Of a stretch of DNA of 33,855 bases, positions 1 to 7,756 are shown piece by piece. The stretch comes from Nitrospirillum iridis (GTDB lineage: Bacteria > Pseudomonadota > Alphaproteobacteria > Azospirillales > Azospirillaceae). The notes below the pieces were generated by a model. The model was not told the origin of the DNA and made no database searches. It saw nothing but the letters and a program-made list of their open reading frames with translations. The position numbers and the translations under genes are program-made. Where the stretch lies: NCBI RefSeq assembly GCF_014205765.1, contig NZ_JACIIZ010000030.1, positions 1 to 33,855 of the forward strand, given 5' to 3'. How positions within the stretch are numbered: the stretch's first letter is position 1; the number at the start of each line of letters is the position of its first letter.

Positions 1-60
1 CCCGTGATCTGCGACCGCTTCGCCCGCGCCATCTTCACCTCCATCATTCCCAAATTTTAG
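1..60 (+). other. Unidentified reading-frame end, possible transposase C-terminus
   Basis: A frame open from base 1 ends at a TAG at 58-60 and encodes 19 residues containing the string CDRFARAIF. It is in a different frame from the TonB-receptor fragment that follows. A D-R-x-A-R cluster close to the C-terminus is reminiscent of IS5-type transposases, but 19 residues are too few to assign a family. The bases after the stop (about 61-100) use codons that are rare in the rest of the window (agg, gca, agt, cca, gta), which fits the outer edge of a mobile element. It could equally be the end of an unrelated gene. Confidence 0.25.
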
Positions 61-61
61 G

Positions 62-490
62 GTGATGGCTCTCCACTTTTCCAGGGCAAGTCCAGTATCG
101 CCGCTGCCCCGCTCCACCTACGGCGCGCTGACCGCGGCCTATCCCCGCAACACCACCCGCGCCTCCGCCACCTGGTTCCTGGACGACTGGGAAACGACGC
201 TGCGCGCCAGCCGCTATTCCTGGACGCGGACCTACAGCGACCGGGGCGCCGCCTATGATGAGGTGGTGCGGCCCGCCTACATCTTCGATCTGGACGTGAC
301 CTATGCGGTCACCAAGACCCTGAAGGCCTCCATCGGGGGCAACAACATCTTCGACAAGCGGCCGGAGACGTTGAGCGCCCTGGCCCAGGCGGCCTCACCC
401 ATCTACCAGACGAACCCCAGCTACAGCTCCGCCTCCATCTACGGATCGGAGGGGGGCTACTACTACGCCCGCCTGACCTACACGTGGTGA
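62..490 (+). pseudogene. TonB-dependent receptor, C-terminal fragment
   Basis: The product would be the last beta-strands of an outer-membrane TonB-dependent receptor. From about residue 16 on, it aligns with the C-terminus of the intact receptor at 19953-22496: both share YPRN, ATWF, the barrel motif (I/V)GGxNIF(D/N)KRPETLS, and an end of the type GGYYYA(R/K) finishing in Trp. Signal peptide, plug and most of the barrel (roughly 700 residues) are missing. An unrelated reading-frame end lies immediately upstream, so this looks like a gene cut by an insertion rather than only by the window edge. The GTG at 62 is just the first possible start in the frame, not a believable translation start. 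The stop lies 22 bases before the monooxygenase at 513, so the original gene was probably its operon partner. Confidence 0.75.
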
Positions 491-512
491 TCATTCACAA
501 TCGGAGGGTCCG

Positions 513-1841
513 ATGCCCCGCACGCAGCTGAACCTGGTCGGCTTCCTCAGCGGCTCCGCCGTCAATGGCGACAGCTGGCGCCATCCCGACAGCGACATCG
601 ACGCCGATCTCGATTTCGGGCGCTACAAGGCTTACGCCCAGGCGCTGGAACGGGGGAAATTCGACGCCCTGTTCTTCTACGACAACGTGCTGGGCGTGGC
701 CGACCCGGCGTGGCTGACCGCCAATCCCGGCGTGCCGCGGTGGGAACCGCTGACCCTGTTGGCGGCCTTGGCGGTGGTGACGGAGCGCATCGGCCTGATC
801 GGCACGGCCAGCACGACCTTCAACGAGCCCTACAACCTGGCCCGCCGCCTGGCCTCGCTGGATCATCTCAGCGGCGGTCGGGCCGGATGGAACGTGGTGA
901 CGGCCACGGGCGGGGCGGAGAATTTCAACCTGGACACCCACATCGACCATGCCGAACGCTATCAACGGGCGCATGAATTTTATGACGTGGTCACCGGCCT
1001 GTGGGACAGCTACGCCGACGGCGCCTTCGTGAAGGACAGGGCCAGCGGGCGCTGGACCGACCCCGCCAAGGTGCATGTCCTGAACCATAAGGGGCGTTTC
1101 TACCAAGTGCAGGGACCGCTGAACACGCCCCGGCCCGTGCAAGGCCATCCGGTCATCGCCCAGGCCGGCGCCTCGGACGACGGCCGGGAACTGGCCGGCC
1201 GGGTGGGGGAGGTGCTGTATACGGCGGAGCATGACATCGCCCTGGCCCGCGCCTTCCACGCCGATGTGAAGGAGCGCGCCGTCCGCCATGGCCGCCACCC
1301 CGACCATGTGCGCATCCTGCCCGGCGTCTCCCCCTTCGTCGGGCGCACGCTGGGGGAGGCGGAGGACAAGTACGAGGATCTGCTGCGCCACCGCGACGCC
1401 GCCACCACCCTGCGCGGCCTGTCCACCTACGCCAGTTTGGGCGTCGATCTCTCCACCCTGCCGTTTGAGGAGCCCATTCGCCTGCCCGACGAGATCGCGG
1501 AGACCAACAGCCACAAAAGCCGCCAGCGCCTGATGGTGGACTGGATCCGCCAGGACCGCCCCACCGTGCGTCAGCTGTACCGCAAATTCACCGCCGGCGG
1601 GCATCGTGTGCTGGTGGGCACGCCGCGAAGCATCGCCGATGATTTCGAGGAGTGGTTCACCACCGGTGCCGCTGACGGCTTCACCATCATGTTTTCCTCC
1701 GCCCCGGCCGGCATCGAGGACTTCGTCGACCTGGTGGTGCCGGAACTGCAGCGGCGCGGCTTGTTCCGGCAGGATTACCCCGGTCGCACCCTGCGGGATA
1801 CATTGGGTTTGCCCGTGCCGCGCAACCGCTTCTTCGCCTGA
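513..1841 (+). CDS. NtaA/DmoA-family FMN-dependent monooxygenase (LLM class), copy 1
   Basis: A 442-residue member of the bacterial luciferase-like superfamily, full length for the NtaA/SnaA/DszA/DmoA branch. Known members use reduced FMN and O2 to cleave C-N or C-S bonds (nitrilotriacetate, dibenzothiophene sulfone, dimethyl sulfide). Family hallmarks seen are the N-terminal FLSG, KFDALF at 49-54, the block GRAGWNVVT at 122-130, HAERY at 146-150, and the C-terminal DLVVPELQRRGLFR. ATG at 513 is preceded by a good Shine-Dalgarno (GGAGGG, 503-508). It follows the broken TonB-receptor gene closely and converges on its paralogue at 2002-3351, with which it shares long identical blocks. No flavin reductase gene is visible in the window, so reduced FMN must come from elsewhere. 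The exact substrate cannot be told from sequence; an organosulfur compound is the inference from context. Confidence 0.9.
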   Translation: MPRTQLNLVGFLSGSAVNGDSWRHPDSDIDADLDFGRYKAYAQALERGKFDALFFYDNVLGVADPAWLTANPGVPRWEPLTLLAALAVVTERIGLIGTASTTFNEPYNLARRLASLDHLSGGRAGWNVVTATGGAENFNLDTHIDHAERYQRAHEFYDVVTGLWDSYADGAFVKDRASGRWTDPAKVHVLNHKGRFYQVQGPLNTPRPVQGHPVIAQAGASDDGRELAGRVGEVLYTAEHDIALARAFHADVKERAVRHGRHPDHVRILPGVSPFVGRTLGEAEDKYEDLLRHRDAATTLRGLSTYASLGVDLSTLPFEEPIRLPDEIAETNSHKSRQRLMVDWIRQDRPTVRQLYRKFTAGGHRVLVGTPRSIADDFEEWFTTGAADGFTIMFSSAPAGIEDFVDLVVPELQRRGLFRQDYPGRTLRDTLGLPVPRNRFFA

Positions 1842-1886
1842 AGCGCCACGCGGATCAAGTGTGCCCGTCGGCTCCGCCTGATGTGT

Positions 1887-1918
1887 CCGGCGGCGAAGGA
1901 TGTGACCTTCGCCGCCGG
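1887..1918. terminator. Hairpin between convergent monooxygenase genes
   Basis: Two perfect 13-base complementary arms, 1887-1899 (CCGGCGGCGAAGG) and 1906-1918, enclose a 6-base loop. The hairpin lies midway between two converging stop codons (1841 and 2002), the usual place for a bidirectional terminator. There is no T-tract on either side, so it may act as an mRNA 3'-end stabiliser or a Rho-assisted stop. The rest of 1842-2001 shows nothing else. Confidence 0.6.
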
Positions 1919-2001
1919 CGGGGGCGATGGGAAGGCGCTGGGGCAACCTTCCCTCGCGGTGCTGGCCTTCGCGGTGCGGGATCGCCAGTGAGACGCAAGT
2001 T

Positions 2002-3351
2002 TCAAGCCCGCCGCTTGCCACCATCGGCGAACCGGTTTCCCGGACGCGCCAACCCCAGGTTCTCCCGCAGGGTGCGGCCTTCATATTCCGTTCGGAACAG
2101 GCCGCGCCGCTGCAGTTCCGGCACCACCAGGTCGACGAAGTCGTCGACGCCCCCCGGCAGGTGGGAGAACATGATGTTGAAGCCGTCCGCCCCGCCCTGG
2201 TGGAACCAGGCGGCGAAATCGTCCGCCACCGTCTCCGGCGTGCCGATCAGGATGCGGTGACCACCGGCGGTTAGCTTGCGGAACAGCTGCCGGATGGTGG
2301 GGTTCTCTCGCCGGATCAGGTCCAGCACCAGGCGCTGGCGGCTCTTGTGGGTATTCGTTTCCGGGATCACGTCGGGCAGGGGCACGGGGCCGTCCAGCGG
2401 GTGGGCCGACAGGTCGACGCCGATGTTGATGAAGTTGGAGATGCCCTTCAGGCTGGCCGCCGGGTCCAGCAGGTCCTGAAGCTGGTCGTACTTCGCCTGC
2501 GCCTCGGCCTGTGTCGGCGCGGTGATGACCGACACGCCGGGCAGCACCTTCAGGCTGTCGGGATGGCGGCCGTATTTGGCGGCGCGGCCCTTGACGTCGC
2601 GGATGAAGGCTTGCGCCTCCTCCAGCGTCTGGGCGGCTGTGAACACCAGGTCGGCGGTGCGCGCCGCCAGTTCGCGGCCGGGATCCGACGATCCGGCTTG
2701 CGCCAGCACGGGATAGCCCTGGGGTGGGCGCGGGGCGTTCAAGGGCCCCTTCACCTGGAAGTGCGGCCCCTTGTGGTTCAGGACGTGCAGCTTGTCCACA
2801 TCCAGATAGATGCCGCTGTCCTTGTCGCCAACGACGGCGTCGTCCTCCCAGCTGTCCCACAGGCCGGTGATGACATTGAAGAACTCCTCCGCCCGCTCAT
2901 AGCGTTGGGCGTGCAAGACGTGGTCGTCGCGGTTGTAGTTCTCCCCCCCGCCCAGCGAGGTCACCAGGTTCCAGCCGGCACGCCCGCCACTCAGCTGGTC
3001 CAGCGAGGCGAAGCGGCGGGCGAGCGTGAACGGTTCATTGTAGGTGGTGTTGGCGGTGGCGATCAGGCCCAGATGCCGCGTCACCACCGCCAGCGCCGGC
3101 AGCAGGGTCAGGGGGTCCCACCGAACCGCCTGGGGGTTGCGCGCCAGGACATGCGGGTCCAGTTCAGGCACGCTGACGGTGTCGTTCATGAACAAGGCGT
3201 CGAATTTTCCCGCCTCCAGCTTCTGGGCCACGTGGCGGTAGAGGTCGAAGCTGGTGCCGGCGTCGGGCGCCACGCCGGGCAGCCGCCAGCTGCCCCCGTG
3301 GCTGCCGTTGCCGGAAAGGAAGGCGCCCAGCTTGAGGAAGCGCTGCGTCAT
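2002..3351 (-). CDS. NtaA/DmoA-family FMN-dependent monooxygenase (LLM class), copy 2
   Basis: A 449-residue paralogue of the monooxygenase at 513-1841, with the same landmarks: FLSG near the N-terminus, KFDALF at 49-54, GRAGWNLVT at 123-131, HAQRYERA, ETNTHKSRQRL and VVPELQRRGLFR near the end. The family uses FMNH2 from a separate reductase and oxygenates small sulfur- or nitrogen-containing organics. The start at 3351 was chosen because the homology begins at MTQRF; the frame is open further upstream, but that part overlaps the receptor gene and has no family similarity. It starts 17 bases after the stop of the TonB-receptor gene (3369-5864), with AAGGGA as a modest ribosome site, so it is probably the last gene of the operon that begins at 7756. 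Substrate unknown. Confidence 0.9.
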   Translation of the reverse strand: MTQRFLKLGAFLSGNGSHGGSWRLPGVAPDAGTSFDLYRHVAQKLEAGKFDALFMNDTVSVPELDPHVLARNPQAVRWDPLTLLPALAVVTRHLGLIATANTTYNEPFTLARRFASLDQLSGGRAGWNLVTSLGGGENYNRDDHVLHAQRYERAEEFFNVITGLWDSWEDDAVVGDKDSGIYLDVDKLHVLNHKGPHFQVKGPLNAPRPPQGYPVLAQAGSSDPGRELAARTADLVFTAAQTLEEAQAFIRDVKGRAAKYGRHPDSLKVLPGVSVITAPTQAEAQAKYDQLQDLLDPAASLKGISNFINIGVDLSAHPLDGPVPLPDVIPETNTHKSRQRLVLDLIRRENPTIRQLFRKLTAGGHRILIGTPETVADDFAAWFHQGGADGFNIMFSHLPGGVDDFVDLVVPELQRRGLFRTEYEGRTLRENLGLARPGNRFADGGKRRA

Positions 3352-3368
3352 GGCCTGGATCCCTTGTG

Positions 3369-5864
3369 TCAGAGCGCGATCTTGAGGCGCGTGTAGTAGA
3401 AGCCGCCGTAGAAGCCGAAGGGCGAGATGCTGGAATAAGGCGGGAAGCCGTTGGTGTCGGCGACGGTGTTCTTGCTGGGATAGACATCGAAGACGTTGTT
3501 GGCGCCGACGGCGATGGTCAGCCGGTCGGTGACCGCGTAGGCGATGTCGATGTCCGTCAGCCAGCGGGGCGCGTAGAACTGGTCGTACAGGGGATTGACG
3601 TTCAGGTAGGCGACACCGTCGTAGCGGGTTTCCCGCAGGGTCAGGGCCAGGGCGCCCACCGTCCATTCCTGGCTCAGGATCAGCTTGGTTTCCGGGTTGG
3701 CCACCGTCACCGCCCCCTGCGCCGCCCGGTCGAACAGGGTCAGGCCCAGGCCGGCCAGCTGTGTCGGCGTGTCGCGGATCTTGGTGATCTTCGTCCGGTT
3801 CCAGTTGAAGGCCGCCGTCCAGCGCAGGGTGCCCAGGTCCCCGGCGCCCAGTTCGTCCAGGTGCTGCAGATAGCTGGCGACCACATCCACGCCCTCGGTC
3901 CGGGTGTCGATCGCGTTGGTGAAGTACTTGATGTACTGGTTGGGGGAGAAGCCGTTGGCCACCAGGATGGCGTTCACCGCCGAGCCTGACAGGAAACCCG
4001 TCTGGGCGATGCGGTTGTCCAGGTAGATCAGATAGGGGTCGATGGTCACGCTGATGTCGTGCGTCGGCGCCAGGGTCAGGCCGACGCTGTAGCTGGTCGA
4101 TTCCTCCGGCCGCAGCGGCGTGGCGCCCAGCGCCTTGCCGATGGCGCTGTCCACCTGCACCGACTTGGAGGTGATGAACTGGCTGACGCCGTTGACGATG
4201 GTGTACTGGTTCGACGTCTGGGCGTAGCCCTCCTGGGCCAGCGACGGCGCGCGGAAGCCGTTGCTGATGGTGCCGCGCACGGCCACGCCGGGCAGGATCT
4301 CATAACGGGTGGAGATCTTGCCGCTTTCCGTGTCGCCGGCGCTGTCGTCGTAATATTCGGCGCGGCCGGCCAGGTCGACGTACCAGTCCGGCGTGGGGTT
4401 GAAGCCGAAGTCGACATAGGCCGCGTAGTTGTTGCGGTCCAGGTCGGCCTGGTCGCCCGGCGTCACCGTGATGGCGCCCTGGGCGCCCACCGACGCCGGC
4501 TTTCCGGCCAGGGACCCGCTGGTATAGATGTAGCCGCCATTGGTGTAGGAGGCGGCGTCGCGGCTTATGGTCTGGTAGCGCTCATGGCGGTGTTCCACGC
4601 CGCCGGACACCTGGACGGGGCTACCCAGGCCAAGTTCCACCTGCCGGGTCAGGTCCAGGTTGGTGGTCCACTGGCTGAAGACCGAGGTGAAGGTGTTGAA
4701 GCTGGTTGGGCTGCTGGGCCCCAGCGAGGCGTTGATGGTGTTGGTGGCGCCGTTGTCGACGGTGTCGCGGCCATAGGTGGAACTCAGGTCCCAGTCCCAA
4801 CCGCCCGCCTTGCCCTTCAGCCCGGCCAGGCTCTGAAAATCCACCTCGGCCAGGGTGTAGTAAGGCACGAAGCCATCGGGATAGACCGAGGGCACGTCGT
4901 TGGTTGAGTTGGGGCGGCGGAAGTTCTGGCCGATGAAGGCGTCCCGCTTGCTGACGGTGCTGAAGGAATAAGCGGTGAGGGCGTCGGTCAGCGGAAGCTC
5001 GGCATTATAGGAGACGTCCGCCTTCCAATATTTGGGCAGGCCGCCGCCGAACACCGTCTTGTTCGCGGTGGCTTCGCGCGGATCCGCCTTGCCGTTGACG
5101 GTGTCGTAGAACGCGCCGGTGGCCGCCACCGAGCGGGTGGTGGCCCGGTCGCGCCGCGCGTCCACTGCCAGGTCGATGAAGCCACCGCCGGGCAGGGCGA
5201 AGGCATGATCCAGGCTGGCCTGAAGACTCTGGCCGTCGACATGGTCGTCGTAGTTGTAGGGCTCGCGCTGGCCGGCGGTGGCGGTGAAGGTGCCGCCATG
5301 ATCCTCGGACTTCAGGATGATGTTGATCACGCCCGCGATGGCGTCGGACCCGTATTGGGCGGCGGCGCCATCGCGCAGGATCTCGATGTGGCCGATGGCG
5401 CCTTGCGGGATCAGGTCGATATCCACCGGGTTGGCGCCATTGTCCAGGTTGCCGGACGACAGGTTGATGAGCGAGCTGTTGTGGCGCCGCTTGCCGTTGA
5501 CCAGCACCAGGACGTGGGATCCGCTGAGGCCGCGCAGGCCGGCCGGACGCACCAGGCTGTCCCAGGACGAACTGCTGACCGTCTGCGTCTGGAAGGAGGG
5601 CACCAGCGTGCTCAAGGCGTCACGTAGGCTGGTATTGGCACCCAGCGCCTGTAACTCGTCGCCGGAAAAGACATCGATGGGGGCGGGGCTGTCGGCGACG
5701 GTGCGGCCCTTCCCGCGGCTGCCGGTGACGACGATGACATCGCTGATGTCGCTGGTGGCATCGGCCGCCGGGCCGGCGGCATTGGGCGCGGTTTGCGCCC
5801 GGGCGGCGAGGGGGAACAGCAGGGTGGTGGCCAACAGGGCGGCGGTCAGGGAATGGCGGCGCAC
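3369..5864 (-). CDS. TonB-dependent outer-membrane receptor
   Basis: An 831-residue, complete TonB-dependent receptor that would import a scarce ligand across the outer membrane with energy from TonB-ExbBD. A Sec signal peptide ends near residue 23 (FPLAARA-Q). A TonB-box-like DVIVVTG lies at about 42-48. The plug domain follows with LVNGKRRH (121-128) and RDGAAAQYGSDAIAGVINI (164-182), then a 22-strand-type barrel with the late motif NNVFD. The C-terminus reads KIAL, without the terminal Phe/Trp usual for barrel insertion by BAM; the other two receptor sequences in this window end in Trp. It lies between an SsuA/TauA-like binding protein (upstream, 33-base gap) and a monooxygenase (downstream, 17 bases), which suggests an organosulfur ligand rather than a siderophore. 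That ligand is inference. Confidence 0.92.
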   Translation of the reverse strand: MRRHSLTAALLATTLLFPLAARAQTAPNAAGPAADATSDISDVIVVTGSRGKGRTVADSPAPIDVFSGDELQALGANTSLRDALSTLVPSFQTQTVSSSSWDSLVRPAGLRGLSGSHVLVLVNGKRRHNSSLINLSSGNLDNGANPVDIDLIPQGAIGHIEILRDGAAAQYGSDAIAGVINIILKSEDHGGTFTATAGQREPYNYDDHVDGQSLQASLDHAFALPGGGFIDLAVDARRDRATTRSVAATGAFYDTVNGKADPREATANKTVFGGGLPKYWKADVSYNAELPLTDALTAYSFSTVSKRDAFIGQNFRRPNSTNDVPSVYPDGFVPYYTLAEVDFQSLAGLKGKAGGWDWDLSSTYGRDTVDNGATNTINASLGPSSPTSFNTFTSVFSQWTTNLDLTRQVELGLGSPVQVSGGVEHRHERYQTISRDAASYTNGGYIYTSGSLAGKPASVGAQGAITVTPGDQADLDRNNYAAYVDFGFNPTPDWYVDLAGRAEYYDDSAGDTESGKISTRYEILPGVAVRGTISNGFRAPSLAQEGYAQTSNQYTIVNGVSQFITSKSVQVDSAIGKALGATPLRPEESTSYSVGLTLAPTHDISVTIDPYLIYLDNRIAQTGFLSGSAVNAILVANGFSPNQYIKYFTNAIDTRTEGVDVVASYLQHLDELGAGDLGTLRWTAAFNWNRTKITKIRDTPTQLAGLGLTLFDRAAQGAVTVANPETKLILSQEWTVGALALTLRETRYDGVAYLNVNPLYDQFYAPRWLTDIDIAYAVTDRLTIAVGANNVFDVYPSKNTVADTNGFPPYSSISPFGFYGGFYYTRLKIAL

Positions 5865-5897
5865 GGGAATGGCTTCCTCTTCTTGGCGGGTTGATGG

Positions 5898-6869
5898 TTA
5901 CGTGCCCAGCAGGGCGCTGTAGCGCGTGTCCCACAGCGGGCGCACGTCGATGGGGCGGTCGATGGCCTTGACCGCATGGAAGGTGTCGGCGATGTCCTGC
6001 TGGTCGCGGATGACGTCCTCGCTGACGGCGGTCAGGCGGGGCTGGCGGTGTCGTTGCTGGAATTCGCGCAGGTAATAGGCCTCGGGCGCGCCGGTGACGT
6101 CCGCCCAGCGCTTGGCCGAGCGGGCCAGGTTCTTTCCTGACCAGTCCCAGACCGTCTGCTCGCGCCGCAGGTAGTCGCCGATGGCCTCCGCCTTCGCGGG
6201 GTCCTTGAGGGAATTGCGGTTGGCGGCGATGACGAAATTGCCGGAATACAGCCCTTCCATGTCGCTGATCACCCAGCGGGCGTTGTTGTGCCGCAGCAGT
6301 TGCCAGGTGACGTAGCCGCCGGACACGATGGCGTCGATATGCCCGGCCAGGAAGGCGGCGGCCCCGTCCTGGACGCTCAGCGGCACCGGCACGATGTCGG
6401 CGAAGGTGAGGCCGGCGGTGGCCAGGATCTTGATGAGGTAATAGTGGTTGTTGGTGGCGCGGACGTAGCTGACCCGCTTGCCCCGCAGATCCTCGACCCG
6501 GCGGATGGCGCTGTCGCCTTGCGCCAGCAGTCCCGAGTTGTTGACGTCGCCGCGCAGCACCGCGATCAGGCTGAGCGGCACGCCCGATGGCACGGAGAAG
6601 ATGGGCGGAATCTCGCTCATGAACGAATAGTCCAGGGCGTTGGCGGACAGGGCCTCCAACACCATGGTGCCGCCGGGCAGCTCGGCGTAGGACACGCGAT
6701 AGGGCACGTCGGCCACGCCGGCGTCCTCGAAGAAGTACGAGGCGGTCAGCTTGTAGCGCCACACCGACAGGGTCAGGTCGCGGGGGATGGCGGCCCAGCT
6801 CGGGCGGGGCGCTGCCAATAGCGCGCCGGCCCCGGCCAGCAGGTCGCGGCGGTTCAGTCGCAGGGCCAT
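5898..6869 (-). CDS. Tat-exported ABC substrate-binding protein, SsuA/TauA/NrtA-like
   Basis: A 323-residue periplasmic binding protein of the aliphatic sulfonate/taurine/nitrate type. The N-terminus has a twin-arginine signal (RLNRRDLLAG, Arg pair at 7-8, hydrophobic stretch, cleavage after PSWA). Features fitting the NMT1/SsuA fold are the early ALSANALDYSFMSE segment, DLRGKRVSYV and an alanine-rich GAAAFLAGHIDAIV stretch that precedes the second lobe. ATG at 6869 was chosen since it gives the signal peptide directly and lies 5 bases after the aldolase stop; an upstream in-frame start would overlap the aldolase gene. No matching permease or ATPase gene occurs in this operon or elsewhere in the window, so it is an orphan receptor that must dock on a transporter encoded elsewhere. 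A sulfonate-like ligand is likely but unproven. Confidence 0.85.
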   Translation of the reverse strand: MALRLNRRDLLAGAGALLAAPRPSWAAIPRDLTLSVWRYKLTASYFFEDAGVADVPYRVSYAELPGGTMVLEALSANALDYSFMSEIPPIFSVPSGVPLSLIAVLRGDVNNSGLLAQGDSAIRRVEDLRGKRVSYVRATNNHYYLIKILATAGLTFADIVPVPLSVQDGAAAFLAGHIDAIVSGGYVTWQLLRHNNARWVISDMEGLYSGNFVIAANRNSLKDPAKAEAIGDYLRREQTVWDWSGKNLARSAKRWADVTGAPEAYYLREFQQRHRQPRLTAVSEDVIRDQQDIADTFHAVKAIDRPIDVRPLWDTRYSALLGT

Positions 6870-6874
6870 GGCGG

Positions 6875-7756
6875 TCAATCCAGCAGGTCGGGTTCTTCGC
6901 GAACCACCCGGTCCCACAGCGGCAGGAAGCTGAGATAGGCCCACACTTCCAGCCGCGCCCGGGTCTGGGGGGAGGGGCTGGGCAGGCTGGTGACGATGGG
7001 ATTGCCGGCGGACTGGGCCAGCAATTGCGCCCGCGCCGCATCCTCCAGCGCGATGAAGCGCCAGGCGGCCGCCTCGACCGTGGCCCCCACCGTCCAGAAG
7101 CCGTGATTCTGCCAGATCAGGGTGTTGTGGCCGCCCAACGCGGTGACGGCCTGGGCCACGATGCGCTCACGGTCCTGGTCATAGCTGCCGCCGGGGGTGC
7201 GGACGGGGTCGAACAACGCCTGGTCTTCGTGGAACAGGCCGGCGTCGGCGGTGATGGGCTCCACCGGGCGGCCGAAGGCCGACCAGACCTTGCCGTAAAA
7301 GGAATGGGCATGGGCGATGCCGACCACTTCCGGCCGGGCCCGCTGGATGGCGTCGTGATAGGGCAGGCCCGACAGGTTCAGCAGGCCATCGCCCTGCAAC
7401 ACCTCCTCCCGCCCATCCACCAGGATCAGGTCGGAGGCCCGGATGTGGCTGTAGGACACGCCCAGGGGGTTGATCCAGAAATGGTCGGTGTGGATGGGGT
7501 CCCGCGCGCTGAAATGCCCGGCCAGACCGGATTCAAAGCCATGGCGGGCGAACAGGCGGAAGGCCGCCGCCAGCCGCTGCTTGCGGTGCTGGCGTTCCGC
7601 CTCCGCTGTCGGCTGTGGCGCCGGCAGTTCCCAGCGTGGCTCGTTCCCCTGGCGCGGCACCTGGCGGATCGCGGGGGGACGCGGCGAAGGGGCATGCGGG
7701 CCTTGTCCAGCGTGCGCAACGGCGTGCGCCCGCAAATCCCCCAGGGATGCGGTCAT
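6875..7756 (-). CDS. Class II aldolase/adducin-family protein
   Basis: A 293-residue protein of the class II aldolase/adducin fold, preceded by about 45 proline- and charge-rich residues that are not part of the fold. Zinc-site elements are visible: a GHFSAR segment in place of the classical SGNxS/GNxS loop, the HAH pair in VVGIAHAHSFYGKVW, and the distal His in LIWQNHGFWTVG. Members act as zinc-dependent aldolases or dehydratases on sugar phosphates such as fuculose-1-P or methylthioribulose-1-P, but many relatives of this long form are uncharacterised. ATG at 7756 is preferred because GGGA lies 7 bases upstream; the ATGs at 7771 and 7768 lack a ribosome site. It is the first gene of the minus-strand operon. 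A role in processing a sulfur-containing carbon skeleton is speculation from the neighbours. Confidence 0.8.
   Translation of the reverse strand: MTASLGDLRAHAVAHAGQGPHAPSPRPPAIRQVPRQGNEPRWELPAPQPTAEAERQHRKQRLAAAFRLFARHGFESGLAGHFSARDPIHTDHFWINPLGVSYSHIRASDLILVDGREEVLQGDGLLNLSGLPYHDAIQRARPEVVGIAHAHSFYGKVWSAFGRPVEPITADAGLFHEDQALFDPVRTPGGSYDQDRERIVAQAVTALGGHNTLIWQNHGFWTVGATVEAAAWRFIALEDAARAQLLAQSAGNPIVTSLPSPSPQTRARLEVWAYLSFLPLWDRVVREEPDLLD

Noticed and set aside
495..2084. Long open frame on the minus strand opposite the first monooxygenase
   Set aside because: It lies antisense to a clear family member, has composition typical of a GC-rich shadow frame and resembles no protein family.
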